Shown: positions 16,388-26,483, counted from the first letter of the stretch. The stretch is DNA of 39,632 bases from Acidobacteriota bacterium (GCA_016210855.1 JACQTJ010000042.1:1-39632), one strand, 5' to 3'. Program-made: numbers and translations. The notes: generated by a model not told the origin, from the letters alone.

Positions 16388-17464
16388 ATGGAGGCAATGA
16401 AGGTGATGATGGCGGGTGGAGGCACGGGCGGCCACGTTTTCCCGGCGCTGGCCGTGGCCGCTGAACTGCGCCGCCGTCACCCCACGAGCGAGCTGCTGTT
16501 CGTGGGGACGGAGGACGGCATTGAGGCCAAGGTTGTGCCCACGGCCGGCTATCGGTTGCGTACGCTGCCCATCGCCGGCTTCAAGGGCGTGAGCGGGGGC
16601 GGCAAGCTCCGCAGCCTCGCCCTGTTGCCGCGGAGCCTCTGGGGCAGCGTTCGCCTGCTCCGCGAATTCCGGCCCAAAGTCGTCTTCGGCGTGGGAGGCT
16701 ACGCCTCCGGCCCGGCGATGTTCGCCGCCGCGCTCGGCGGCTGGCCGACGGTGCTCTTCGAAGCCAACGCCGAGCCCGGCCTCGCCAACCGGCTACTCGG
16801 TCCGCTGGTGACCCGCGCTGCGGTCACTTACGAAGAGACCGTTTCGCGGTTCGGAACCAAAGCTGTCCGCACCGGCAGCCCGGTGCGGGAGGAGTTCTTC
16901 CGCGTGCCTGCGAAGGAGCACCACCCCCCCTTCACCCTGCTCATCTTCGGCGGCAGCCGCGGGGCGTTGGCCATCAATCAGGCGGTGGTGGATGCGCTCG
17001 ACCGCTGGCGCGCCGGCCGCCATTCGCTCCGCTTCATCCACCAGACCGGAGAGCGCGACTATGAGGCGGTGCGCACCGCTTACGCCCGCCGGGGAATCAA
17101 TGCCGACGTCCGGCCCTTCATCGCCGATATGCCCGCGTGCATGGCCCAGGCCAACCTGGTGATCTGCCGCGCCGGGGCGAGCACCGTGGCGGAGCTTTCC
17201 GCCGCCGGCCGCGCCGCCATCCTGGTTCCGTTCCCACACGCCACCGACCAGCACCAACTCCGCAACGCTGCAGCTATGGTGTCGGCAGGAGCCGCTCGTC
17301 TGCTCGAGCAGAGCTCGCTCAGCGGTGAGCGGCTGGCGGAGGAAGTTTTTGCGCTCTTTGATGCTCCCCGGTGCCTGGGCGAGATGGAAGCGGCGGGGCG
17401 GCGGCTGGCGGTGCCGGACGCTGCCGCCCGTATCGCCGACCTGATCGAGAGTGTGGCCCGATGA
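16388..17464 (+). CDS. murG: Lipid II synthase MurG (UDP-GlcNAc transferase)
   Basis: A 358-residue GT28 glycosyltransferase. The N-terminal motif GGGTGGHVFPALAVA, the second glycine-rich loop FGGSRGALAIN, and the donor-binding segment ICRAGASTVAELSAAGRAA followed by PFPHATDQHQ are all intact. It adds GlcNAc to lipid I on the inner face of the membrane. An ATG nine bases downstream (16397) is an equally plausible start. The stop overlaps the murC ATG (ATGA). Confidence 0.96.
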   Translation: MEAMKVMMAGGGTGGHVFPALAVAAELRRRHPTSELLFVGTEDGIEAKVVPTAGYRLRTLPIAGFKGVSGGGKLRSLALLPRSLWGSVRLLREFRPKVVFGVGGYASGPAMFAAALGGWPTVLFEANAEPGLANRLLGPLVTRAAVTYEETVSRFGTKAVRTGSPVREEFFRVPAKEHHPPFTLLIFGGSRGALAINQAVVDALDRWRAGRHSLRFIHQTGERDYEAVRTAYARRGINADVRPFIADMPACMAQANLVICRAGASTVAELSAAGRAAILVPFPHATDQHQLRNAAAMVSAGAARLLEQSSLSGERLAEEVFALFDAPRCLGEMEAAGRRLAVPDAAARIADLIESVAR

Positions 17465-18873
17465 CGCCGACCCGTCTCAACTACCCGCCCCGCCAGCATG
17501 TCCACTTCGTGGGCATCGGCGGCATCGGCATGAGCGGCATCGCCGAGGTGCTGCTGAATTTGGGCTACACCGTGTCCGGCTCCGACTTGCACCGCTCGCC
17601 CGTCACCGAGCGCCTGGCCTCGCTGGGGGCGCGCTTCTATGAAGGCCACCGGGTCGAGAATATCGGGGATGCCCAGGTGGTAGTGACTTCGACCGCGATC
17701 CCGGCCGAGAACCCCGAAGTGCAGGAGGCGCACCGGCGAAAGATCGCCGTCATCCCCCGGGCGGAGATGCTCGCCGAACTGATGCGCCTGAAGTACGGGA
17801 TCGCGGTGGCCGGCGCCCACGGCAAGACCACCACCACGTCGATTATCGCCAGCGTGCTGGCCAGCGCCCGGCTCGACCCGACCTTTGTGGTGGGGGGGCG
17901 CGTGAATCAGGCCGGCACCAACGCCCGCCTGGGGAAGAGTGAGTTCATCGTGGTCGAGGCCGACGAGAGCGACCGCAGCTTCCTGCTGCTCGCCCCAGTC
18001 ATCGCCGTGGTCACAAACATCGACCGCGAGCACCTGGACCATTACGCGAACCTCGAAGAGATCCAAGACGCCTTCGTCGCCTTCCTCAACAAAGTGCCCT
18101 TCTATGGGGCATGCATCCTGTGCGCTGACGACCCCAACGTCCGCGCCATCATCCCGCGCCTCAAGCGCCGCGTCATCACCTACGGCACCACAGAAATCGC
18201 TGACCTCGTGGCCACCGACATCAAGCTGCGCGGCTGGAAGAGCGCGTTCCGGGTGCGGGCCGGGGCGGACGACCTCGGCCGCTTCCGCCTGCCGCTCGCC
18301 GGCCTCCACAACGTCCGCAACGCGCTCGCCACGCTCGCGGTGGGGCGGGAGCTGAACGTGCCCATGGAGCGCCTGCGGCGCGGCCTGGGGAAGTTCACCG
18401 GGGTGGGCCGTCGCTTCGAGGTCAAGGCCACGGCCGGCGGCGTTACCCTGATTGACGACTACGGCCACCACCCGGCGGAGATCCGGGCCACGCTCGAGGC
18501 TGCCCGCGGTTGCCGCTTCAAGCGCCTGGTGGTTTTCTTCCAGCCGCACCGCTACACCCGCACCCAACATTGCTGGGATGAATTCTTGCACTGCTTCGAC
18601 GCCGCTGACGTCTTGGTGCTCACCGAGATCTACGCGGCGAGTGAGAAGCCCATCGAAAGCATCACCGGGCGCGCCCTGGCCGACGCCATCGCCGCCGCCG
18701 GGCACCGCCACATCGAGTTCTATGCCCAGATGCCGGAGGCGATGGAGGCCGTCCTGCGCCAGCTGCAGCCTGGCGACGCCCTGGTGACGCTGGGCGCCGG
18801 CAGCATTTGGAAGGCGGCCGAAGAGTTGGCCCAGCGCCTGCCCGCGGCTCTGGGGGTGACCAATGCGGGTTGA
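17461..18873 (+). CDS. murC: UDP-MurNAc:L-alanine ligase MurC
   Basis: A 470-residue Mur ligase with the Rossmann motif GIGGIGMSG at 18-26 and the P-loop GAHGKTTTT at 118-126, the VEADESDRSFL segment and the C-terminal DDYGHHPAEI and QPHRYTRT motifs typical of MurC. It adds L-alanine to UDP-MurNAc, the first step of stem-peptide synthesis. The ATG at 17461 is chosen because homology begins there and it overlaps the murG stop; upstream in-frame codons would extend into murG. Its end overlaps murB by 11 bases. Confidence 0.96.
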   Translation: MTPTRLNYPPRQHVHFVGIGGIGMSGIAEVLLNLGYTVSGSDLHRSPVTERLASLGARFYEGHRVENIGDAQVVVTSTAIPAENPEVQEAHRRKIAVIPRAEMLAELMRLKYGIAVAGAHGKTTTTSIIASVLASARLDPTFVVGGRVNQAGTNARLGKSEFIVVEADESDRSFLLLAPVIAVVTNIDREHLDHYANLEEIQDAFVAFLNKVPFYGACILCADDPNVRAIIPRLKRRVITYGTTEIADLVATDIKLRGWKSAFRVRAGADDLGRFRLPLAGLHNVRNALATLAVGRELNVPMERLRRGLGKFTGVGRRFEVKATAGGVTLIDDYGHHPAEIRATLEAARGCRFKRLVVFFQPHRYTRTQHCWDEFLHCFDAADVLVLTEIYAASEKPIESITGRALADAIAAAGHRHIEFYAQMPEAMEAVLRQLQPGDALVTLGAGSIWKAAEELAQRLPAALGVTNAG

Positions 18874-19771
18874 GAACCCGAGAGTCCTGGCCGCGTTCAC
18901 CGATCTGGGCGTCGAGCACTGCCCGGGGGAGCGGCTGGCCGACTGGACCTCGCTCGGGGTCGGCGGCCCTACCGACATCCTGGTGATTCATGAGCCGCGC
19001 CACATGCCTGAGCTCGTCCGTCTGCTCGACGCCGAGGGCCTGCCGCGGCGCTTCCTCGGCGGCGGCAGTAATCTGCTCGTGCGCGAAGGCGAGTTGCGCT
19101 GGGTGCTTCTGCATCTCTCCGACAAAGAAGCTCGTCCCAAGTTTCATGGCAACTGCGTCCGGGTAGCGGCCGCGGCGGACCTGGGCCGCACGGTGACGGA
19201 GTGTGCCAAGCACAACCTGGGCGGGGTCGAAGGCCTGATCGGGGTGCCGGGTTCAGTGGGCGGCGCCCTGCGGATGAACGCCGGCGCCTACGGCATCGAG
19301 ATCAGCCACTTCGTCAAGAGCGTGGAGCTCTACCGGGCAGCCACCCGCACCATCGAGACCCTGCCTTCCGCGGCCATCGGCTTCCACTACCGCCACACCT
19401 CCTTCGCTGCGGGCGACATCATGATCAGCGCCGAGCTGGAGCTTCCGGAGAAGCCCTACGAGGAGATCCGCGCCGCCATCAAGGTGTGCAACGAGAAGCG
19501 CCGGGCCTCGCAACCGCTCAACGAGAAGAGCGCCGGCTGCATCTTCAAGAACCCGCCCGGTGCCTCGGCGGGGAAGATGATTGACGAGCTGGGCCTGAAG
19601 GGGCATCGCCTCGGCGGCGCCGTGGTCTCCGAACGCCACGCCAATTTTTTCGTCAACCGGTTCCAGGCCACCGCGGAGGACCTGCTGGGCCTGATTGGCT
19701 TCGTGCGCGAGCGCGTTCGCCAGGCCTTTGGCTACAACCTGGAGGAGGAAGTCATTGTCTGGGCCGATTAG
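18863..19771 (+). CDS. murB: UDP-N-acetylenolpyruvoylglucosamine reductase MurB
   Basis: A 302-residue FAD-dependent reductase. The FAD-binding half contains LGGGSNLLV and GLIGVPGSVGGALRMNAGAYG. The C-terminal half has SAGCIFKNPPG, where the proton-donor position that is serine in E. coli MurB appears to be cysteine. The length and lack of the long C-terminal insertion suggest a type II enzyme. It reduces UDP-GlcNAc-enolpyruvate to UDP-MurNAc with NADPH. Translation is probably coupled to murC by the 11-base overlap. Confidence 0.95.
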   Translation: MRVENPRVLAAFTDLGVEHCPGERLADWTSLGVGGPTDILVIHEPRHMPELVRLLDAEGLPRRFLGGGSNLLVREGELRWVLLHLSDKEARPKFHGNCVRVAAAADLGRTVTECAKHNLGGVEGLIGVPGSVGGALRMNAGAYGIEISHFVKSVELYRAATRTIETLPSAAIGFHYRHTSFAAGDIMISAELELPEKPYEEIRAAIKVCNEKRRASQPLNEKSAGCIFKNPPGASAGKMIDELGLKGHRLGGAVVSERHANFFVNRFQATAEDLLGLIGFVRERVRQAFGYNLEEEVIVWAD

Positions 19772-20651
19772 GGTAACGGGCGGCAACGGCAAAGCTGCCG
19801 GGGCCGACTGGGACGCGGACGACGCGGCTCGCTTCCGCCGCCCCCGCCAACCGGTGGAGGTCCGCCGTCGCGCCTCCTGGCGACAGGGGCTCAGGGTGGC
19901 CGCGCGGGTGTTCGTGGGGACGGTAACGGTCGCCACCGTGGGCGGGGGGGGCTTCGCGGTCCATCGCTTCGCCACCGCGGGGACGCTGTTCCGGGTGGCG
20001 GATCTCGAGAAAGTGGAAGTGGAAGGAGCCGAGCACGTCCCGGCAGCGGCGGTCCGGGAGCGGTTTGTTGCCGACGTGGGGGAAAGCATCTTCAGCGTGC
20101 CGCTTGGCGCCCGCCGCGAGAGTGTGCAGGAAATCGCCTGGGTGGAGGCGGCCACAGTGCAGCGGCTGCTGCCGAACCGCCTCCGGGTACATATCCGCGA
20201 GCGCATCCCGGTGGCATTTCTCCGCCAGGGCGCCGGGCTGGCGCTCGTCGATGCGAACGGAGTGGTCCTGCCTGCGCCGGAGGGCAGCTCCTATGATTTT
20301 CCTGTGCTGAGCGGGCTGCCGGAGACGCTTTCTCCGGATGAGCGCCGCATTCGGATGCAGCTTTATCTCTCCTTCTTGGCCGACCTCGACCGCGAGGGAA
20401 AGGACTACAGCGCCCGCTTCTCGGAGGTTGAGTTGAGCGACCCCGACGACGTGCGCGCCACGGTCAGCGAAGCCGACGGCAGCGTCTGGCTCCACTTCGG
20501 TCACGACCGCTACCAGGAGAAGTTCGAGACCTATCTCCAACACCGCTCCCTCTGGCAGCAGAGCGGGGAAACGGTGCGCTCCGTGGACTTGCGCTATCGC
20601 GGCCAAATCGTCTTGAATCCGGATGGTGCCCCGGGGACAACACCCCGATGA
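19755..20651 (+). CDS. ftsQ: Cell division protein FtsQ
   Basis: A 298-residue bitopic protein: basic cytoplasmic tail (1-47), transmembrane helix about 48-68, POTRA domain about 78-148 (FRVADLEKVEVEGAEHV, then AWVEAATVQRLLPNRLRVHI), and the FtsQ/DivIB beta domain after it. It is part of the FtsQLB complex. I chose the TTG at 19755 because GGAGGAGG (19741-19748) stands six bases upstream; the first 17 bases overlap the murB end. A TTG at 19695 in the same frame would only add residues encoded inside murB. Confidence 0.9.
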   Translation: MSGPIRVTGGNGKAAGADWDADDAARFRRPRQPVEVRRRASWRQGLRVAARVFVGTVTVATVGGGGFAVHRFATAGTLFRVADLEKVEVEGAEHVPAAAVRERFVADVGESIFSVPLGARRESVQEIAWVEAATVQRLLPNRLRVHIRERIPVAFLRQGAGLALVDANGVVLPAPEGSSYDFPVLSGLPETLSPDERRIRMQLYLSFLADLDREGKDYSARFSEVELSDPDDVRATVSEADGSVWLHFGHDRYQEKFETYLQHRSLWQQSGETVRSVDLRYRGQIVLNPDGAPGTTPR

Positions 20652-21871
20652 AGACGCGCGAGCGACAACTCGCAGCTCTGGATCTTGGCAGCAACAAGGT
20701 GGCGGCGCTCATCTGCGAGGCGGGCGAGAACGGACGCATTGACCTGCGCGGGGCCGGCATCGCCGAGTCGAAGGGCTTCCGCAAGGACACCCTGGTTCAT
20801 CTCGACGCCGCCGTGGGGGCCATTCGCCAGGCCGTAGAAGCGGCCGAGAAGGTGGCGGGACTGCCGGTCGAGAGCGTGGTGGTGGGGGTAGCAGGCAGGC
20901 ACATCCGCAGCCTCAACAGCCGCGGCGGCATCACCCTGGGGACTCGGCCCCGCGAGGTGATGGGCGAAGACATCCGCCGGGCCATCGAGGCCGCCCGGGC
21001 GGTGTCGCTGCCGCCCGAGCAGGAGCTGATGCATGTGCTCCCGCAGGAGTTCCTCCTCGACCAGCAGAGCGGCATCCGCGACCCGCTGGGTCTGCTGGGT
21101 CGCCGCCTGGAGGTGAACGTCCATCTGGTGGCCGGCGCCGCTGCGCCCACGCAGAACCTGATTGCCGCGGTCAACCGGGCCGGCATCATCGTGCAGGACA
21201 CGGTGCTCGAGCCGCTGGCCGCCGCCGAGGCCTGTCTGACGCCGGACGAGCGCGAGCTGGGCGCAGTGCTTGTCGACATCGGAGCAGGCAGCACCAACTG
21301 GATTGTCTTCCAGCAAGGAGCGCCGCACGACAGCGGCCTGGTGCCGGTGGGCGGTGAGCACTTCACCCAGGACATCGCCATCGGCCTGAGCACGCCGCTT
21401 TGGGAAGCAGAGCGCATCAAGCGCGGCTACGGCTGCGCCTGGCTGCGGGGCCTGGGGCAGGATACCCTGTTCGAAGTGGCGAGCGTCGGCGAGCGGCCGC
21501 CGCGGCTGGCTTCGCGCCGGACGTTGTGCGAAATCGTTGAGCCCCGGGCCGCGGAGTGGGTGGCGCTGCTGCGCGAGGCCCTGGAGCGCCCGTACGGCCC
21601 CACGGCCGGCGTCGTGCTCACCGGCGGGGGGGCGCAGCTGGAGGGCTTGGTGGACCTAACCGCGCAGGAGTTCCAGGTGCCGGTGCGGATCGGGCTGCCG
21701 AAGGGGCTGGCGGGCGCGAGCAGCACGCTCTCGAATCCCGCCTGCGCCACCGTGGCCGGGTTGGTGCTGCACGCCAACCGGCTCCGCCTGGCGCGCAGTC
21801 GGCCGCATGGCCGGCTGGGGCCCCTCTTGCGGAACTTTTTTACCGGCCGGGCTTGGGCAGCCGGGGTCTGA
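20648..21871 (+). CDS. ftsA: Cell division protein FtsA
   Basis: A 407-residue actin-fold ATPase. The N-terminal phosphate motif [13 protein letters not shown] (about 9-21), the second phosphate motif [13 protein letters not shown] and the adenosine motif [14 protein letters not shown] are present, with the SHS2/1C subdomain between the first two. The C-terminal segment [12 protein letters not shown] is hydrophobic and basic, as expected of the membrane-targeting helix that tethers FtsZ filaments. ATG 20648 overlaps the ftsQ stop (ATGA). Confidence 0.96.
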   Translation: MKTRERQLAALDLGSNKVAALICEAGENGRIDLRGAGIAESKGFRKDTLVHLDAAVGAIRQAVEAAEKVAGLPVESVVVGVAGRHIRSLNSRGGITLGTRPREVMGEDIRRAIEAARAVSLPPEQELMHVLPQEFLLDQQSGIRDPLGLLGRRLEVNVHLVAGAAAPTQNLIAAVNRAGIIVQDTVLEPLAAAEACLTPDERELGAVLVDIGAGSTNWIVFQQGAPHDSGLVPVGGEHFTQDIAIGLSTPLWEAERIKRGYGCAWLRGLGQDTLFEVASVGERPPRLASRRTLCEIVEPRAAEWVALLREALERPYGPTAGVVLTGGGAQLEGLVDLTAQEFQVPVRIGLPKGLAGASSTLSNPACATVAGLVLHANRLRLARSRPHGRLGPLLRNFFTGRAWAAGV

Positions 21872-21899
21872 CAATCCAACTCGGGAGGCGAACGCGAGG

Positions 21900-23063
21900 A
21901 TGAGTCCAAGAACCAACGGCAGAGTCGGAGCAAAGGGCAGCAACAGCGAAGCGGCCAGCGTGGCCTGCATCAAGGTGCTGGGTGTGGGCGGCGGGGGCGG
22001 CAACGCCGTCAACCGGATGATTCGCGCTCGCGTGAAGGGGGTGGAGTTCATCGCCGCCAACACGGATTTGCAGGCGCTCAAACAGTCGAAGGCCTCTTTG
22101 AAGCTCCAGCTCGGCGCCAAGCTCACCAAGGGCCTGGGGGCCGGGGCAAACCCGGACATCGGCCGGCAGGCGGCGCTCGAAGACACCGAAAAGCTGGTCG
22201 AGGCCCTGGAGGGCGCCGACATGGTGTTCATCACCGCGGGGTTGGGCGGCGGCACGGGAACCGGCGCCGCGCCCGTTATCGCCCGGCTGGCGCTTGAGCT
22301 CGGCGCGCTGACCGTGGCGGTGGTCACTAAGCCGTTCGCCTTCGAAGGCAAGCGGCGGATGCTGCAGGCGGAACAGGGGCTGGCGGAGCTCATTGCCTGC
22401 GTGGACACGCTCATCGCCATCCCCAACCAGCGCCTGCTGGATGCGGTCGAGCCCGGCACCAGCTTTTTCGAGGCCTTCCGCGTCGCCGACGACATCCTCC
22501 GCCAGGGCGTGCAGGGCATCACCGACATCATCGCCATCCCCGGCGTCATCAACCGCGACTTTGCTGACGTCACCACCATCATGAAGGGCACGGGCTACGC
22601 AGTGATGGGGACCGGCGTGGCCTCGGGCCCGAACCGCGCCACCGAGGCGGCCCGGCGCGCCATCGCCAGCCCGCTGCTGGAAGAAGGCTCGGTCGAGGGC
22701 GCTCGCGGCGTACTCATCAACATCACTGGCTCCGCCAACCTGGGCTTGCACGAGGTGCAGGAGGCTTCGGCGCTGGTGCAGAAGGTGGCGCACGAAGACG
22801 CCAACATCATCTTCGGCGCCGTCTACGACAAAGCCCTGAAGGATGGGGTGAAGATCACCGTCATCGCCACCGGTTTCAAGGACAACCGGCCACGGACGAT
22901 GGCCCGGCCGGCCGCGCAAGACCGCCTCCCGCAGCCTGGGGTGCGTCCCCTGGTGAAGGCGAATGGCGGGGCGAGGGAAGCCCCCGCTCATCTGCTTGCG
23001 CCCGACCGCACCGACCTGGACGTTCCGGCCTTCGTGCGCAAGCGCTGGGGGGCCGGGCGCTGA
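21900..23063 (+). CDS. ftsZ: Cell division GTPase FtsZ
   Basis: A 387-residue tubulin-fold GTPase that forms the Z ring. The GTP-binding core begins at [15 protein letters not shown] (26-40), with the tubulin signature GGGTGTG at 116-122 and the T7 synergy loop NRDFAD at 218-223. A short linker (about 330-370) leads to the C-terminal peptide [13 protein letters not shown] (372-384), which binds FtsA and other partners. The start ATG 21900 follows GGGAGG at 21883-21888; an earlier in-frame codon would add 31 residues overlapping ftsA without family support. Confidence 0.97.
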   Translation: MSPRTNGRVGAKGSNSEAASVACIKVLGVGGGGGNAVNRMIRARVKGVEFIAANTDLQALKQSKASLKLQLGAKLTKGLGAGANPDIGRQAALEDTEKLVEALEGADMVFITAGLGGGTGTGAAPVIARLALELGALTVAVVTKPFAFEGKRRMLQAEQGLAELIACVDTLIAIPNQRLLDAVEPGTSFFEAFRVADDILRQGVQGITDIIAIPGVINRDFADVTTIMKGTGYAVMGTGVASGPNRATEAARRAIASPLLEEGSVEGARGVLINITGSANLGLHEVQEASALVQKVAHEDANIIFGAVYDKALKDGVKITVIATGFKDNRPRTMARPAAQDRLPQPGVRPLVKANGGAREAPAHLLAPDRTDLDVPAFVRKRWGAGR

Positions 23064-23070
23064 GTATGCC

Positions 23071-23478
23071 GTGGCCACCCTGAGGTTGCCGCAGCGCCTC
23101 TATCAGACTCTGCTCGAGGAGGCGCGGCGCAACCTGCCCAACGAATGCTGTGGCCTTCTGGCCGGGCACGGCCTCGAGGTGGAGCGGATCTTCCGCGCCC
23201 GCAGCGCCCTGGCTTCACCCACCGCGTATGAAATCCGGCCCCGGGAGCTATTTGAGATCTTTCGCACCCTGCGGGCGCAGAAACTCGAACTGGTGGGCAT
23301 TTACCACTCGCACCCCACCGGGGACAACGCCCCGTCGGCCCGCGACCGTGAGCGCGCCTACTATCCCGACGCCGCCTATCTCATCGTGTCCCCGCGCCAG
23401 GACGCCCCCCAGCCGGTGCGGGCCTTCTTTATCCGAGAAGGCGGCGTCCGCGAGCTGCCGGTAGAGGTAGTGGCCTAG
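23071..23478 (+). CDS. M67-type JAMM/MPN metallopeptidase
   Basis: A 135-residue single-domain JAB/MPN protein. The JAMM zinc site is complete: E25 in NECCGLL, H79-x-H81 in YHSHP, S89 and D92 (HSHP-x6-S-x2-D). Bacterial members of this group remove C-terminal extensions from sulfur-carrier proteins or act on similar beta-grasp tails; neither a carrier nor an E1-like gene is visible here. The GTG at 23071 lies seven bases after the ftsZ stop and starts at the beginning of homology. It is the last gene of the dcw transcript and converges with the minus-strand glycosyltransferase. Confidence 0.88.
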   Translation: MATLRLPQRLYQTLLEEARRNLPNECCGLLAGHGLEVERIFRARSALASPTAYEIRPRELFEIFRTLRAQKLELVGIYHSHPTGDNAPSARDRERAYYPDAAYLIVSPRQDAPQPVRAFFIREGGVRELPVEVVA

Positions 23479-23542
23479 CCCTGTTCCCACTCCCCCAGCG
23501 GTGGCCTGGACCGGCAAGTGTCGAGCCCGAGTTGAAACGGGG

Positions 23543-24670
23543 CTAGGGCCGGGCGGCTTCCCGGTAGACTTCGAGCACGCGGCGGACCGACTCTTCCCAG
23601 GAGAAGCGCCGCACCTGCTGGCGGCCGCGCTCGACGAGCTGTTTGCGCAGGGGTTCGTCGAGCAGCACCTGGCGGATGCCGCGGCTCAGCTCGAAGACGT
23701 TTTCCGGGTTGACGAACCAGGCCGCTTCCCCGAGCACCTCGAGCAGGGCGGCAGCGTTCGAGCTCACCACCGGCGTCCCCTGCGCCATGGCTTCGAGCGG
23801 CGGCAGGCCGAACCCTTCGTGGAGGGAGGGAAACGCAAAGACCGCAGCGCGGGCGTAGAAGACGCTCAGCGTCTGCGGGTCCACAAATCCCAGGAAACGC
23901 ACGTCCTGCTGGGTGCGGCTCTGGATCACCGCCCGGCGCAGCTGGGGGTGCTGAGAGAGAGCTTCGCCGATGATGATCAGCTTCAGGTCGGCGTAGTGCG
24001 GGTGCCCGCGCAGCTGGTCTTTGACCAACGCAAAGGCCTCAATCAAGCGGGGCAGGTTCTTGTGCGGCTTGACGTTGCCGGCGTAGAGCACGTAGGGGCT
24101 CGCGACCGAGTACCGTCCCAGGGTGCGCTGCACCTCCTCCGGCGTGGGGGTGCGCTCCAGGCGGGCATCGAGGGCGTTGTAGACCACTTCGATCCTGTCC
24201 GCGGGGAGGCCGAAGATACGCTGCAGATCGCGTCGCGTAGCCTGCGAGACGCTCAGGATGCGGCGGGCGCGCAGCAGGCCGAGCCGGACCCGCTGGAAGC
24301 GAAGCAGGTCGGCGAGCGAGCTGCCGTCGCTCAGCCAGTCTTGGAAGTCAGCGGTGTCGTGCACGGTTACGACGTGGCGGCAGGGAAGCACCCAGGGAGT
24401 AATCAGGTAGGGGCTGTGGTAAACCTGAACTTTCTGCCGGCGCAGCGCCCAGCCCAGCCGCAGGTCGTGCCGGGCCCCGGTGCCCCCGCGGTCGAACTCG
24501 AGCAGCGCGAAGTTCTGCGGCAGTGAGCCGAGCTCGGTCCAGTCCGCCGAAGTGCCGAGCAGGGCGTAGGAAGTCTCGAGGTCGAGCCGGGCGAGGGTGT
24601 TGACCAGGTTGCGGGTGTAGGTGCCGGGGCCGTAGTCGCGCACCCGGCGGATGTCAATCGCCACCTTCAT
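23543..24670 (-). CDS. GT4-family glycosyltransferase
   Basis: A 375-residue GT-B glycosyltransferase. It starts MKVAIDIRRV followed by the glycine loop DYGPGTYTRNL; the donor-binding half contains YAGNVKPHKNL and the retaining E-x7-E motif in LHEGFGLPPLEAMAQGTPVV. The family includes mannosyl- and other hexosyltransferases of polysaccharide and lipopolysaccharide assembly; the sugar is unknown. The ATG at 24670 is used because upstream in-frame sequence runs into glyA and lacks homology. It is the last gene of the pgm-ftsB-rpiB-glyA-GT run, 35 bases after glyA. Confidence 0.9.
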   Translation of the reverse strand: MKVAIDIRRVRDYGPGTYTRNLVNTLARLDLETSYALLGTSADWTELGSLPQNFALLEFDRGGTGARHDLRLGWALRRQKVQVYHSPYLITPWVLPCRHVVTVHDTADFQDWLSDGSSLADLLRFQRVRLGLLRARRILSVSQATRRDLQRIFGLPADRIEVVYNALDARLERTPTPEEVQRTLGRYSVASPYVLYAGNVKPHKNLPRLIEAFALVKDQLRGHPHYADLKLIIIGEALSQHPQLRRAVIQSRTQQDVRFLGFVDPQTLSVFYARAAVFAFPSLHEGFGLPPLEAMAQGTPVVSSNAAALLEVLGEAAWFVNPENVFELSRGIRQVLLDEPLRKQLVERGRQQVRRFSWEESVRRVLEVYREAARP

Positions 24671-24705
24671 CCGTCTCTCCGAGGCACCGAGCGGCGGCCA
24701 GAGGC

Positions 24706-26007
24706 CTAGCCGGCGCGCAGGGCGGCTTCGACTTCGGCGAGGCGCGAAGTGTAGAGCGGGAACTGCGAGGTCAGCTCGCCCACCTGGCTGCGGATGCGGT
24801 GGTTGAGGGCCTCGTCGCCCAGGTGCTCGAGGGCATCGGCGATCCAGTGGCCGATGCGCTCCATCTCGGCCTCTTTCATTCCCCGGGTGGTCAGAGCCGG
24901 AGTACCGATGCGGATGCCGCTGGCCTTGAGTGGAGGCAGCGCGTCGAAGGGAATGGCGTTCTTGTTGACGGTAATGCCGGCCTTTTCGAGCCAGGCCTCG
25001 GCGTCGCGGCCCATGATGCCGCGCTGGTAGACGTCTACGAGCAGCAGGTGTGTGTCCGTGCCGCCCGAGACAATGCGGAAGCCGCGGCTCGCCAGCGTCT
25101 CGGCCAGCCGCCGGGCGTTGGCGACGATCTGCTGCTGGTAGGCCTTGAAGTCCGGCTGCAGGGCCTCCCTCAGGCACACGGCTTTGGCGGCGATGACGTG
25201 CACGAGCGGGCCGCCCTGCTCGCCGGGAAAAACCACCTTATCGAGGGCCTTGGCAAACTCCTCCCGGCAGAGAATCAGCCCGCTGCGCGGTCCGCGCAGC
25301 GTCTTGTGAGTGGTGGTGGTGACGAAATGAGCGTGCGGCACCGGGTTCGGGTGGATCCCGGCGGCCACCAGCCCAGCGATGTGTGCCATGTCCATCATGA
25401 ATGGGCAGCCGACCGACTGCGCAATCGCCGCCATCCGCTCGAAGTCAATGAGGCGCGGGTAGGCGCTGGCCCCGGCGACCACCAGCTTGGGCTGGTGTTC
25501 CCGGGCGAGGCGCTCGACCTCGTCGTAGTCAATCGTCTCCGTGTCCCGGCGCACCCCGTAGGGGATGAACTTGTAGTGCTTACCGGAAAAGTTCAGCGGG
25601 TGGCCGTGGCTCAGGTGGCCGCCGTGGGTGAGGTTCATACCCAAGACCGGGTTGCCTTCTTGGAGGACGGTCTCGTAGACCGCGATGTTCGCCTGGGTGC
25701 CGGAGTGGGGCTGGACGTTGGCGTGCTCCGCCCCGAAAAGCTTCTTCGCCCGCTCCCGGGCCAGGCTTTCCACCACATCCACGAACTCACAGCCACCGTA
25801 ATAGCGGCGCCCCGGGTAGCCTTCGGCGTACTTGTTCGTGAAGACGGAGCCGGTGGCCTCGAGGACGGCTTCGCTGGTGAAATTCTCCGAGGCGATGAGC
25901 TCCAGGGTGTCGGCCTGCCGACGGGTTTCGCGGTAGATGGCCTCGTAGACTTCGGGGTCGACCTCTTTCAGGGGGCGGTTCAGACGGGCTGAGGCCGAGG
26001 CGCTCAT
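24706..26007 (-). CDS. glyA: Serine hydroxymethyltransferase
   Basis: A 433-residue PLP enzyme of normal SHMT length. [14 protein letters not shown], the PHSGTQAN segment at 100-107 and the cofactor lysine K235 in [12 protein letters not shown] are all present. It converts serine and tetrahydrofolate to glycine and 5,10-methylene-tetrahydrofolate, the main one-carbon source. The ATG at 26007 overlaps the rpiB stop (ATGA on the minus strand), so translation is likely coupled. Confidence 0.97.
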   Translation of the reverse strand: MSASASARLNRPLKEVDPEVYEAIYRETRRQADTLELIASENFTSEAVLEATGSVFTNKYAEGYPGRRYYGGCEFVDVVESLARERAKKLFGAEHANVQPHSGTQANIAVYETVLQEGNPVLGMNLTHGGHLSHGHPLNFSGKHYKFIPYGVRRDTETIDYDEVERLAREHQPKLVVAGASAYPRLIDFERMAAIAQSVGCPFMMDMAHIAGLVAAGIHPNPVPHAHFVTTTTHKTLRGPRSGLILCREEFAKALDKVVFPGEQGGPLVHVIAAKAVCLREALQPDFKAYQQQIVANARRLAETLASRGFRIVSGGTDTHLLLVDVYQRGIMGRDAEAWLEKAGITVNKNAIPFDALPPLKASGIRIGTPALTTRGMKEAEMERIGHWIADALEHLGDEALNHRIRSQVGELTSQFPLYTSRLAEVEAALRAG

Positions 26008-26483
26008 TTGCTCGGAGCCACCGCGGCCGGCCGCTCCATCGAATTGATCTTGTCGATGCGGCGCTGGTGGCGCCCGCCGCCGAACTTCCCCTTCAACCAC
26101 TCTTCCACGATAGCCAGGGCGTGGTCGGCATCCACCACCCGCGCCCCCACGCACAGCACGTTGGCGTCGGTGTGCTCGGCGGCCATGCGGGCCGTGTAGG
26201 TGTCGTTGCAGGTGGCGGCCCGAATGCCCTGGGTCTTGTTGGCGGCGATGGCCATCCCCAGGCCCGTTCCGCAAACCAGGATGCCGCGGTCGCTTTCGGC
26301 CTGGGCCACGCTCTGCGCGACCAGCCTGGCGTAGTCGGGGTAGTCCACCGACTCTTCGGAATGGGTGCCGAAATCAATTACCTCGAAGCCTTTCTTTTGC
26401 AGCAGCTCTTTGATGCGGTCCTTCACCAGATAGCCGGCGTGGTCAGCGCCCAGGGCGATGCGGCGGGTAGCTTTGTCCACCAT
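26004..26483 (-). CDS. rpiB: Ribose-5-phosphate isomerase B
   Basis: A 159-residue RpiB/LacAB family isomerase. [10 protein letters not shown] near the start, YPDYA at 48-52, the catalytic cysteine C71 in [14 protein letters not shown], and [14 protein letters not shown] are conserved. It interconverts ribose 5-phosphate and ribulose 5-phosphate. The ATG at 26483 is supported by AAAGGAGAGG about seven bases upstream on the minus strand. The C-terminal tail (about 150-159) is Ala/Pro-rich. About 100 bases separate it from the upstream ftsB-like gene. Confidence 0.94.
   Translation of the reverse strand: MVDKATRRIALGADHAGYLVKDRIKELLQKKGFEVIDFGTHSEESVDYPDYARLVAQSVAQAESDRGILVCGTGLGMAIAANKTQGIRAATCNDTYTARMAAEHTDANVLCVGARVVDADHALAIVEEWLKGKFGGGRHQRRIDKINSMERPAAVAPSK

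Noticed and set aside
17080-18978. Long open frame on the minus strand across murG and murC
   Set aside because: Same reason: a shadow of the plus-strand murG and murC, which carry all catalytic motifs.
21807-21899. N-terminal extension of FtsZ
   Set aside because: These codons overlap the ftsA end and have no FtsZ homology; ATG 21900 has a ribosome site and matches the family.
23479-23542. Terminator between the convergent JAMM and glycosyltransferase genes
   Set aside because: No stable stem with a T tract could be drawn in these 64 bases.
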